NCBI GenBank assembly: GCA_030685235.1
Contig: MU839082.1
Location: 62,001 to 126,000, forward strand
Origin: Copromyces sp. CBS 386.78
Taxonomy: Eukaryota; Ascomycota; Sordariomycetes; Sordariales; Sordariaceae
Direction of reading: 5' to 3'
DNA length: 64,000 nt
A model generated the notes under the pieces. The model had not been told where the DNA came from and did not search any database. It saw only the letters and a list, made by a program, of their open reading frames with translations. Of this stretch, positions 23,733-34,609 are shown piece by piece (the stretch's first letter is position 1; every line of letters begins with the position of its first letter). A program made the position numbers and the translations under genes.

Positions 23733-26700
23733 ATGTACGGTACCGCTACCGGCGCTCAGACGGGCGTCACCACCCCCAGGTCGTCTGCCTCGCTGCGGCC
23801 GCTCACCCTCTCCCACGGGTCCCTCGAAACCTCTTTCTTGATACCCACCGGCCTTCATTTCCACGCTACTCAGCTAAAGGAGCGTTTCGCTGCTATCCTT
23901 CCCGCCCCCACTGACGAGCTCGCGCAAGATGACGAGCCCTCATCCATTTTCGAGCTTGTCGCCAGATACATGGGCTTTATCGCGACTGAGGTGGCACAAG
24001 GCGAGGACGACGCTCAGGGTTCATACGAGGAGGTGCTCAAGATCATCCTGAACGAGTTCGAGAGGGCGTTCCTACGGGGCAACGATGTCCATGCCCTGGT
24101 CTCTACAATGGAGGGCATCGACGAGAAGAAGCTCGAAGTCATTCGTTGCTACTATGTCGCGCGATCAGCCAGCAACAGAGCCATCAAGCCCTACGAGTCG
24201 GCTCTGTTCCGTGCCGCCGGTGAACACGCGGCCAAGATCTTCACCATCTTTGGTGGCCAAGGAAACATTGAGGAGTACTTCGAAGAGCTTCGGGAGCTGC
24301 ACCACACCTATCCGGCATTCGTCAGCGAGCTGATCACCACATCCGCCGAGCTGCTCCAAACTCTGTCCAGCCACCCTGACGCCGAGAAGCTGTACCCCAA
24401 GGGCCTTGACGTGCTTGGTTGGCTTCAGAGCCCAGAGGCCACCCCCGATGTCGACTACCTTATTTCCGCTCCCGTCAGCTTCCCCTTGATTGGTTTGGTA
24501 CAGCTGGCACACTATCAGGTCACTTGCAAGGCGCTGGGTGTACATCCCGGTGTCCTCCGTGAGAGAATCAGCGGAACGACAGGTCACTCTCAAGGTGTTG
24601 TCCTTGCCGCTATTACTGCGGCCGCGGATTCGTGGGAAAGTTTCGAGGAGCATAGCAAGTCTGCGTTGACCATTCTCTTCTGGATTGGCGCTCGCAGCCA
24701 GCAAACCTTCCCTAGGACTTCCCTGGCCCCCTCGATGCTTCAAGACTCGGCTGATAATGGCGAGGGTGCTCCTACCCCCATGCTCAGCATTCGGGACCTT
24801 CCCCAGGCTGAGGTCCAGAAGCATATCGATCAGACCAATGCCTACCTCCCCGAGGATCAGCATATTTCTATTGCTTTGATCAACAGCCCTCGGAACCTGG
24901 TCGTTGCCGGCCCTCCGAGCTCTCTGCACGGTCTCAACTTGCAGCTGAGAAAGCTCAAGGCTGCTACTGGTCTTGATCAGACCAGAATCCCCCACACCGA
25001 GCGTAAGGTGCGGTTTGTGAACCGTTTCCTGCCCATTACTGCTCCTTTCCACAGCAAGTACCTCGCCAAGGCTTCCGACTTGATTGCCGAAGACCTCAAG
25101 GACGTTCAGATTGACTCTCGGACCCTGGGTATGCCCGTTTATAACACTTTCACGGGCAAGGATCTCCGGGAGGAAGTTGAGGGCAACATTGTTCCCTCCC
25201 TTGTACGCATGATTACGGGCGAGACAGTGAACTGGGAGAAGGCCACCGTTTTCCAGGATGCCACTCATATCCTCGATTTCGGCCCTGGTGGTATCTCTGG
25301 TCTCGGCATTCTGACCAGCCGCAACAAGGAGGGTACCGGCGTTCGCGTCATCCTTGCCGGCACGGTGAACGGAACTGTCACTGATGTTGGCTACAAGCCC
25401 GAGCTTTTCGATCGTGACGAGGAGCAGGCAGTCAAGTTTGCTGTGGACTGGGTCAAGGAATACGGTCCTAGACTGGTCAAGAACTCCGTTGGCCGTACAT
25501 ACGTCGATACCAAGATGAGCAGACTTCTTGGCCTTCCGCCTTTGTTGGTCGCTGGTATGACTCCTACCACTGTGCCTTGGGACTTCGTTGCTGCCACCAT
25601 GAATGCTGGCTACCAGATCGAGCTTGCTGGTGGTGGTTACTATAATGCCAAGACCATGACCGAGGCCATCTCCAAGATTGAGAAGGCTGTTCCTGCTGGT
25701 CGCGGTATCTGCGTCAACTTGATCTATGTCAACCCTCGCGCCATGGGCTGGCAGATTCCCTTGCTTGGTAGACTTAGAGCTGAGGGCTACCCTATCGAAG
25801 GTCTCACCATTGGTGCTGGTGTTCCCTCGATCGAGGTCGCTCAGGAGTATATCGAGACTCTGGGTCTCAAGCACATCTCCTTCAAGCCCGGTTCGGGTGA
25901 GGCTATTCAGGCCGTCATCAACATCGCCAAGGCCAACCCTACCTTCCCCGTGATTCTCCAGTGGACCGGTGGCAGAGGTGGTGGCCATCACTCGTATGAG
26001 GATTTCCATCACCCCATCCTCAACCTCTATGGCCGCATCCGCCGTCAAGAAAACATCATTCTTGTTGCCGGTAGTGGTTTCGGCGGTGCCGATGACACTT
26101 ATCCCTACCTCACTGGTGACTGGGCCATCAAGTATGGCTATCCCCCCATGCCCTTCGACGGTTGCATGTTCGGTAGCCGTATGATGGTCGCCAAGGAAGC
26201 CCACACCAGCCTGGCTGCCAAGCAGGCTATCGTTGACGCCCCTGGCCTTGACGACAATGACTGGGAGAAGACCTACAAGGGCCCCGCTGGCGGTGTCATC
26301 ACTGTCCGCTCTGAAATGGGTGAGCCCATTCACAAGCTCGCCACTCGTGGTGTCCGCCTTTGGGCTGAGATGGACCGGAAGATCTTCAGCCTCCCCAAGG
26401 AGAAGAGGGTCGCCGCTCTCAAGGCTAGCCGTGATTACATCATCGAGAAGCTCAACAAGGACTTCCAGAAGGTTTGGTTTGGTCAGAACAAGGAGGGCAA
26501 GGCCGTCGATCTTGAGGACATGACATATGCTGAGATCGTTCGCCGCCTGGTTGAGCTTCTCTACGTCAAGGATGAGTCTAGGTGGATCGACCAGTCGTAC
26601 ACCAAGCTTACTGGTGACTTTATCCACCGCATCGAGGAGAGATTCACCACCACCCCTGGCCAGCCTTCCAGACTCCAGAGTTACGCTGACCTCAAGGAAC

Positions 26701-29700
26701 CCTACTCTGCTGTTGAGCAGATTCTCTCGCACTACCCCGAGGCCGAGAAGCAACTCATCAACGCTCAGGATGTCCAGCACTTCCTGCTGCTCTGCCAACG
26801 TCGTGGACAGAAGCCGGTCACCTTTGTGCCTGTTCTCGATGAGAACTTTGAGTTCTTCTTCAAGAAGGATTCGCTCTGGCAGTCGGAGGATCTTGCGGCT
26901 GTCTTTGGCAAGGATGTTGGCCGTACCTGTATTCTCCAGGGTCCCATGGCTGCCAAGCACGCTACCAAGGTTGATGAGCCCATCAAGGACATCCTCGACG
27001 GTATTCACAACGGCCACATCGCCTTGCTCACCCGTGACCTATATGGCGGCGATGAGAGCAAGATCCCTACCATTGAGTACTTTGGTGGTAAGCTGATCGA
27101 GTCGGAAATTCCTCTCGATATCGAGGGCCTTACTGTCTCCTATGATGAGCACAAGAACACTTATCGTTTGTCCTCATCGCCTTCCGTTCAACTTCCTTCG
27201 CTGGATGCCTGGCTTTCGCTTCTCGCCGGACATCAAAGAAACTGGCGTTTCGCCCTTCTCCAGTCCGATGTCCTCGTTCAAGGACAAAAGTATCAGACCA
27301 ACCCCATGCGCCGCATTTTCGCGCCGACTCGCGGTCTGTTTGTTGAGATTTTACACCCGAACAACCCTGAGAAGACGGTCATTCTCGTCAAGGAGCAGCC
27401 GCGCCCCGACCGCTATCTCGATGTTATTGAGGTTAAGCTGGACGGCAAGAACGAGATTGTCGTCAACATGATCAAGGATACCACGGCCCTCGGAAAGCCG
27501 GTGCCCCTCACTCTCAAGTTCATCTACAACCCCGAGGCAGGCTATGCCCCCATCCACGAGGTTATGGATGGTCGCAATGATCGCATCAAGGAGTTCTACT
27601 GGCGCGCGTGGTTCGGCGATGAGAAGCTCGACCTCGATTCCTCCGTCCATGAAGTCTTTGACGGCGGCGAGACCACTATTACCAGCGAGGCCATCAATGA
27701 GTTTGTCCACGCCGTTGGCAACACCGGGGAGGCCTTTGTCGACAGACCCGACAAGGTCATGTATGCTCCCATGGACTTTGCCATTGTTGTGGGCTGGAAG
27801 GCTATCACCAAGCCTATCTTCCCTCGCACCATTGACGGCGACTTGCTCAAGCTCGTCCATTTGTCCAACCAGTTCCGCATGATGCCTGGCGCTGAGCCCC
27901 TGAAGAAGGGCGATGTCGTTTCGACTACTGCTCAGATCAACGCTGTCATCAACCAGGAGTCTGGAAAGATGGTCGAGGTCTGTGGTACCATCACTCGTGA
28001 CGGCGAGAAGGTCATGGAGGTAACTTCGCAGTTCTTGTATCGTGGTACCTACACCGACTTCGAGAACACATTCCAGCGCAAGGTGGAAACTCCTATGCAG
28101 CTTCATCTTGCTACCTCCAAGGACGTGGCTGTCCTTCGCTCTAAGGATTGGTTCATGATGGACGATGTCGACAATTCTGATATTGAGCTTCTCGGCCAGA
28201 CCCTGATCTTCCGTCTCCAGACCTTGGTTCGTTTCAAGAACAAGACTGTCTTCAGCCACGTGGAGACCCAGGGCCAGGTCCTTCTGGAGCTCCCGACCAA
28301 GGAGATTATCCAGGTTGCCACTGTCAACTACTACGCTGGTGAGTCTCACGGAAATCCCGTCATCGACTACCTCCAGCGCCATGGTTCCTCCATTGAGCAG
28401 CCCATCAACTTCGAGAACCCTATTCCGCTGAGCGGAAAGACTCCCCTCCAACGCAAGGCGCCCTCGTCCAACGAGACCTATGCCCGCGTCTCCGGTGACT
28501 ATAACCCCATTCACGTCTCTCGTGTCTTCTCCAGCTATGCCAACCTTCCTGGTACCATCACTCACGGCATGTACTCGAGTGCCGCGGTGCGCAGCTTGGT
28601 TGAGACCTGGGCTGCCGAGAACAAGGTTGGTCGCGTTCGCAGCTTCCACGCCTCTCTTACCGGCATGGTTCTGCCCAATGATGATATCAACGTGAAGTTG
28701 CAGCACGTCGGCATGGTTGCTGGCCGAAAGATCATCAAGGTCGAGGCCAGCAACAAGGAGACCGAGGAAAAGGTGCTCCTGGGTGAGGCCGAAATTGAGC
28801 AGCCCATCACCGCTTATATCTTCACCGGCCAGGGCTCGCAGGAGCAGGGCATGGGCATGGATCTCTATAACAGCAGCCCTGTGGCCAAGGCTGTCTGGGA
28901 TCGGGCTGACAAGTACCTTATGGATACTTATGGTATGTCCCTACTATTGTCTTTTCGTTGATTCCAATGCTAACAAGTCTGCAGGCTTCGCCATCACCAA
29001 CATTGTCCGGAACAATCCCAAGGAGCTCACTATTCACTTTGGTGGCCCTCGTGGCAAGGCCATCCGCCAGAACTACATGTCCATGACTTTCGAGACTGTA
29101 GCCGCCGATGGCTCGATCAAGTCGGAGCGTATGTTCAAGGAGATCGATGAGAAGACTACCTCTTACACATACCGCTCTCCCAACGGTCTTCTCTCGGCTA
29201 CTCAGTTCACGCAGCCCGCTCTTACACTGATGGAAAAGGCCAGCTTCGAGGATATGAAGGCCAAGGGACTTGTGCCCCGTGATAGCACCTTCGCTGGTCA
29301 CTCACTTGGTGAATACTCTGCGCTGGCTGCCCTTGCCGATGTCATGCCCATCGAGTCCCTCGTGTCCGTCGTCTTCTACCGTGGCCTCACCATGCAGGTC
29401 GCTGTCGAGCGCGATGAGACAGGGCGCTCCAACTATGGCATGTGCGCTGTCAATCCCAGCCGCATCAACAAGACTTTCACCGAAGAGGCCTTGCGATTCG
29501 TGGTCGGCAGCATCGCAGAGACCACCGGTTGGCTTCTTGAGATTGTCAACTTCAACGTCGAGAATATGCAGTACGTCTGCGCTGGTGACTTGCGTGCGCT
29601 CGACACCCTTGGCGGTGTGTGCAACGCCATCAAGATGATGAAGATCGACATTGAGAAGATGCGTAAGGAGTACTCTGCCGAGACTGTCAAGGAGCAGCTG

Positions 29701-30063
29701 GTCGAGATCATCAAGTCGTGCTCCAACGACACTGAGGCTAAGCCCACGCCCCTCGTTCTCCAGCGTGGCTTTGCCACCATCCCGCTCCCCGGTATCGATG
29801 TGCCTTTCCACTCGACCTTCTTGCGGTCCGGTGTCAAGCCTTTCAGAAGCTTCTTGCTGAAGAAGATCAACAAGACTACCATCGACCCATCGAAGCTCAT
29901 TGGCAAGTACATTCCCAACGTAACTGCTAGACCGTTCGCAATCACCAAGGAGTATTTCGAGGATGTCTACCGGTTGACGAACTCCCCCAAGATCCAACAG
30001 ATCTTGGCAAACTGGGACAAGTACCAGGAGGAGGGCGCCAGTGGAATCGCTGATGCTGAGTAA
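23733..30063 (+). CDS. Fatty acid synthase subunit beta, 2092 aa
   Basis: Beta chain of the type I FAS; forms the outer domes of the barrel. Exons 23733-28932 and 28985-30063; the 52-nt intron is GTATGT...CTAAC...CTGCAG and joins DTYG with FAITN. Domains in order: acetyl transferase with catalytic Ser286 in [12 protein letters not shown]-dependent enoyl reductase starting near [14 protein letters not shown] and containing the Gly-rich [12 protein letters not shown]; dehydratase with His1594 in [11 protein letters not shown] and [10 protein letters not shown]; malonyl/palmitoyl transferase with Ser1840 in [12 protein letters not shown]. Each residue sits about 10-35 positions beyond its yeast Fas1 counterpart, as expected for filamentous fungi. 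The start ATG follows CACAACC. The partner alpha gene lies head-to-head upstream. No truncation or missing active-site residue was found. Confidence 0.98.
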
Positions 30064-31049
30064 CCGATTTGTGTGTTGAGAGGAACAAGGACATCATGGC
30101 GACGTTCAAGAGAGGAAAATTACGAGTAATGAGGAGGTCGGAATGTCTTGAAGGATTGTCTTATTCGCCGCAGTTTTTTCATGTGTTATGATTTTTTCAT
30201 GGGTTTAGGCGTTTTAGAAGATGAACTTATGGTACGGAAAATATTTCGAGTATAGAAGGCAAATCAACAATTTTCGCTAAATGACGGTGCCCCCAGTTGA
30301 GCGCTGTGAGATCCCGCACACTATACTCGTCTGTATGACCCTGCTTGTATCGTCCTCAACGTGTCTTACGGGCCCGCAAAGTCTGGCTGGTGCTGCAGTG
30401 AAAACAAAATCTAACCGGTGATGAGCATAGTAATTAACGTCGAGGACCGTCAAAGAGATTGGAGCAGAGAGATGAAAACTGTACAGGTACGACTCTGTAA
30501 GTGTACCATGAGTGTGAGAAGGAAGATGTCGGACAGAACGATGACAGAAGGGGAAAAGGGTCGACTGCGAGAAGGGACGAAGCAGCTATGACGGGCCCGA
30601 GCATCAAGACGATAAGGAGAAAGAGAAAGAAGCTCGTCAAGCGCAGTTTCCTCATTGTCTAGAGCATATATTGCCCATGATTTGCATCTCGAAGAAAACA
30701 TCCACACAACCTAACATCCACTACCTTACCTATCTCGACAGATCGATCGGTCAGCATTAGTGCGTATCAGTTATCGCTCTCCCACTATAACAACCTTCAG
30801 CTTGGAACAACCTCTCGCCAACGAACAAACGTCGGTCATCACGAGTACGCATTTACGAAACTTCACAGAAAAGTGCATCGACATTCAAGCATTTATTATT
30901 GCGCGCGGTCCCCACTATCGTCTGCGACAATCCCTTTCCTGGGAAAGGAACGCTGGGCCTTTCCTATCCCCGTAAGTACCCGATGGTCTTGATTGGAAAT
31001 CATGCTACAAAGCACTAACGGTGTGTCGTATCAGACTTGTCTTCCGGCC
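30064..31049. other. FAS1 3' flank and leader of the next small gene
   Basis: Holds the FAS1 3' UTR. At 30972-31034 there is an intron-like segment (GTAAGTACC donor, CACTAAC branch point, TATCAG acceptor) that would be in the 5' UTR of the 31050 gene. Reading through the upstream exon gives no sensible protein, so I treat it as non-coding. Confidence 0.45.
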
Positions 31050-31589
31050 ATGGATAAAGACACAGCCCAGAGATTCGACCAGAACAGCCGGAAGAGATGG
31101 ATGCTCGACAAAATTCATGCTTTCAAACAATCACTCGGAGAAAATGAAAATAAACCTTCGCCAGACTACGCACTCAACAAGGAGCCTGGTTACACACTGG
31201 TGTTTCATCATCTAGACCGCATGGCATACAGGCTGAGGAATTCGGGAAATCCCTCACAGGCTCACCTATGGGCGAGGGTGTAGGAAAACCTGTTGCCCGA
31301 AGACCGGTTCAGGGATGCGCTTCTGCGGGCTGTGAGGGGGGAAGTTCCGCGGAGTGTCTTTGAGGATGCATTGCTTTATCGGCTTGAACCTTGGGAAGAA
31401 TGGGTCGAAAAGATGAGAGTTCATTGCGCGAAGTACTTGGGCTGGCGGCTTGATCGGCTGAAAAAAGAGCAGGATTTGGAGGAGAGGTTTGGGGGGGTTG
31501 AGGATGACGAAGAGATGACCCAAGCGATGGAGGGAATTGAGGATAAGGACCAAGCCTCGGGGTATGAGGCCGACGTCGAAGGGGGATGA
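31050..31589 (+). pseudogene. Small protein gene interrupted by one in-frame TAG
   Basis: From the ATG at 31050 (context ggccATGG) a protein-like frame runs 77 codons (MDKDTAQRFDQNSRKRWM...AHLWARV) to TAG at 31281-31283. It then continues in the same frame, still protein-like, for 101 more codons (ENLLPEDRFRDALLRAVRGE...YEADVEGG) to TGA at 31587. The second part has a heptad-rich, acidic C-terminus (RLDRLKKEQDLEERF). The shared frame and composition suggest one 179-residue protein broken by a single base. A G-to-A change of TGG to TAG would do this and is the RIP type (CpA to TpA on the opposite strand); the heavily RIPped block starts 1.4 kb to the right. Alternatives are a true 77-residue protein, stop readthrough or a sequencing error. 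I do not recognise the family. Confidence 0.55.
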
Positions 31590-32962
31590 GGAAGCACAAA
31601 CAGTTGAGAAAGAAGCACTACTGCCAGACTAGACAACAGCGAAGAGCATAGGGGAGGAGTAACAACGTCTATAACACCAGCGGTAGCTTGATTTTGAGTA
31701 CAGTTGTTTTCCAGCGCTGAACACTGGCTGAGAACTCTGGGGAGGACACTGCTTTTTGTCTCGAGGATCATTTCGCGGGGTTCGCATTTGCTGTCACTCT
31801 TTTATATTCTCAAGAAAAGCAAAGCTAACTCAAAATAACTTAACGTTCAACAAGTTTTGCATCTGAATTTCAAGGCATCATAATATTTTCGCAACGGAAT
31901 TATCAGATCCATTGTTGCGTCATCTCACTACAATCTTGTGCCCCCTACCTTCGTGCCGTCACATCTCTCCAAAGCCTCGGTCTTCCCGTTGCTTGGACGA
32001 AGACATTGCAGGACCAAAGGACACGAAAGAGCACAGCATCGCGCAGTTTAAGTTTGTGTATTCTCCTTTCACGTTGCTATGTGAACTCTTCACGTTTGAC
32101 TCGCGCTTCAGCCGTCAAACTACGTATGTACGCCTTCATCATTTTCAAACTCCCAGCATGTTAAAAACTTACGAAAAACCCAAATGAGAACTCAAACTCT
32201 AGAATTCCCAAAGGGCTTCGATTGTCCTTGGGGAACATGATCGGAATTCGGAATCTCCGGGCACCAGTACATCGTCGTTGTATGACCAAAGCTGTTATGT
32301 GTCTCTGCCCAGTTCCAAGTTCCACAAACTAGGCCGCAAATCGGAGCATCAAGATTTGAGGACTCCAATGGAATCGTCTTGGTATAGTCCGAGATCACTG
32401 TTTGGTAAAAGGAGACAGATTACTAAAGGAAAGAGTACCCATATTGCGACAAATAGATACAGGTTGGTGCTACAGCTTGACACAACAGCTCGTCACTATG
32501 CCTTGTCATCGTAGCTGCTTTATTTTGATTGCTTTCGTGGCACAAATCAGTGTTGACCATTCCAACTTCAAATCCGGAGGCTGAAGCTCATGAGTGGCCA
32601 TTCGGCAGAGCAGATGATGCTCACACCTGGATTTCTTCTTTTACCCTTTGCTCTCTCATGAATGGCTCTGGGTACCCAAGCCGAGCGAGCTGGCTGAGCT
32701 GAGACAGCAGGAAAGAGAAACAAGAAATGAACAGAAATACCAATTTGACAATGCGTACCTGCCTGACACTGTCTCATTCTTCTGTTATCACTGAGGATAC
32801 TCCCTGCTTCCACATGTAGACAGGGTGACAAAAGAGGCATCCAATGTTTCGGGATGCCATGTGGCAGATTCTGAGCATGTCTTTTCAGAAAAGCAAGAAG
32901 AAATTGGCAAGTTGAAGTAGAAGAATATCGTCAACATTATTGCATTTCATACAATATAGTCT
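31590..32962. other. Intergenic, flank of the A+T-rich block
   Basis: Ordinary base composition with CA and TG dinucleotides still common, so RIP has not spread strongly here. No coding frame, RNA gene or repeat is recognised. Confidence 0.45.
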
Positions 32963-32991
32963 TTCCTTGGGCGGAGCCGGATCCCAAGGAA
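32963..32991. repeat. Hairpin at left edge of the A+T-rich block
   Basis: TTCCTTGGG (32963-32971) and CCCAAGGAA (32983-32991) are perfect inverted repeats around an 11-nt loop. The loop region contains GCGGAGCCGG, a 10-mer that recurs at 37750-37759 inside the block. Confidence 0.7.
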
Positions 32992-33677
32992 GATAGTGAA
33001 ACGCCTACGGTAAACGCATTTTTACACTGTAAAACTGGATCTATATTATACTTCTAAGCTAGCAACACCAACCGAAACATCACTAAATATTACCCAATTC
33101 CGAAAATATCTCCCGCATTATATTATTATTAAAAATAATACCAAAACTACTTTAACCGCCTTTATAACCTTAAACTCCTATTTTTATTATTACTAGCCCC
33201 TAATGGGGGGTACTATAGGGATACTTATAATATAATAATATATAAGGACGTTTATATATCCCTACTAGTATTATAAATTGTAATTGTAGAGACTTTCTAT
33301 TCGAATCCTATCTATAATTATTATAATTATTTTTCTCTATTTCTATTTATTCCTACCCTTCTATTACCCTCCTATTACCTTCATATTACTTCCTCACTTC
33401 CTTAATACCCAAAATTTTATCTAGTTAGCGGTTAGCTATTAGCGCGGGGGGGGTCCTAATTAGGGGAGGAGATATAAGTACGCTATAAGATATACTATTT
33501 CTCGGGTCGTTATAAACGGGTGCCCTACTATTATAGCGGGGTATTTATAAAGCGATTCGATTAAGGTATATAAAATAAACCGTATTGAATTCCTTTTTTT
33601 TGGTATTTTCTTTTTTAAGGTATTTTCTTACTTTATAACCTTTTAAAACGGATTAGGAGAAGGATAGAGAAATTTAA

Positions 33678-33998
33678 AAGGGGAGGCGATTTTATAGTAT
33701 TAGTAATAGTATTCTTAGTAGTAATAAGGGTAGTATTAACTTAATAATAGCTATTTATAATTTTGCGGCGGGAGTTAGGGTTATTAGCGATAATAATAAG
33801 GGTAGCGTTAATTTATTTTCCGTTTCTAATATAGTGGCGCTTAACGACCGGCTCGAAAATTTTATAGACGGCCTCCTCAATTATATTACTTTCAAAAATA
33901 ATATTCGAATTGTAAAATTGGGTAACAAACCAATTATTAGTCTTAGGGATAGTAGGTATAGCGATGGTAATAGTAATAGCGACGGCGATAATAATTAA
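33678..33998 (+). pseudogene. Open coding relic without start codon in RIP block
   Basis: An uninterrupted frame of about 106 codons ending at TAA 33996-33998, preceded by TAA at 33675. It holds a helix-like stretch (NIVALNDRLENFIDGLLNYI) and a Ser/Asp/Asn-rich tail (SDGNSNSDGDNN). Frames this long are unusual in such DNA. RIP removes ATG (to ATA) so a lost start is expected. The opposite strand is also partly open, so the coding strand is uncertain; a transposon-encoded protein is a guess. Confidence 0.35.
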
Positions 33999-34113
33999 TA
34001 AACAATTAGGGCAATAATATTAATAATTAATAGTTAATAAACGATAAAAGAGGAGAGAATAGGAATATAAATTTAAATAATGGGATCTAATATATTATAT
34101 ACAAACTGCCATT

Positions 34114-34220
34114 CACTAAATACTCCTTCTATTACTAAATACTCCTTCTATACATTAGATACTCCTTCTATTATTAAATACTCTTTCTATATATTAAGTA
34201 CTCCTTTTATTAATTAAAGG
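34114..34220. repeat. Tandem array of about five ~20-24 bp units
   Basis: The unit ACTAAATACTCCTTCTATTA recurs about five times with small changes (AGATACTCC, AAATACTCTTTC, AAGTACTCC). The divergence between units is mainly C/T and G/A, fitting RIP of a pre-existing array. Confidence 0.75.
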
Positions 34221-34231
34221 TAAGAAATTAC

Positions 34232-34609
34232 TTATAGTCTAAACTTCCTAAATATATTTTTTAAAGTATTTATAGATTGCCTTCCTTTTAAACGTAGTGG
34301 TCTATTAATATTTTTATAAAGTCTTCTACAAAGCTTTCTTAAACCTATACTTAATCTATTAAATCTAATTATACTACTTCCTCTACTTCTTCCAACCGCA
34401 CTACTTACTCTACCTAGGGTATTACTAACTTTATTACCGGGTAGTCTTCTACGAAGTCTATTACTAGTTCTATTACTGGGAGGTCTACTACGGGGTTTAC
34501 CGCGCCCTTTACCCGGGGTTGGACCGCCGTTATCGAAATCGGAATTATTATTCGGGATATTACTGGGACTTTGGCCGACTGTACGTATACGGTTAGAAGC
34601 CGGGGGACT
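34232..34609 (-). pseudogene. Basic Arg/Ser/Asn-rich coding relic in RIP block
   Basis: On the minus strand 125 codons run without a stop, from just after TAG at 34612 to TAA at 34234. The predicted peptide is rich in Arg, Ser, Asn, Gly and Pro (for example GKGRGKPRSRPPSNRTSNRL). Immediately upstream in the same frame are adjacent TAA and TAG codons, preceded by more protein-like sequence; Gln codons CAA/CAG become TAA/TAG under RIP. The basic composition would suit a nucleic-acid-binding protein such as a transposon Gag, but no zinc knuckle is provable. Low-confidence identification, better-supported open frame. Confidence 0.4.

Noticed and set aside
24165..27017. 950-codon open frame on the minus strand
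   Set aside because: Antisense shadow of FAS1, produced by strong C-ending codon preference; no family resemblance.
27351..28706. 451-codon open frame on the minus strand
   Set aside because: Also a codon-bias shadow of FAS1.
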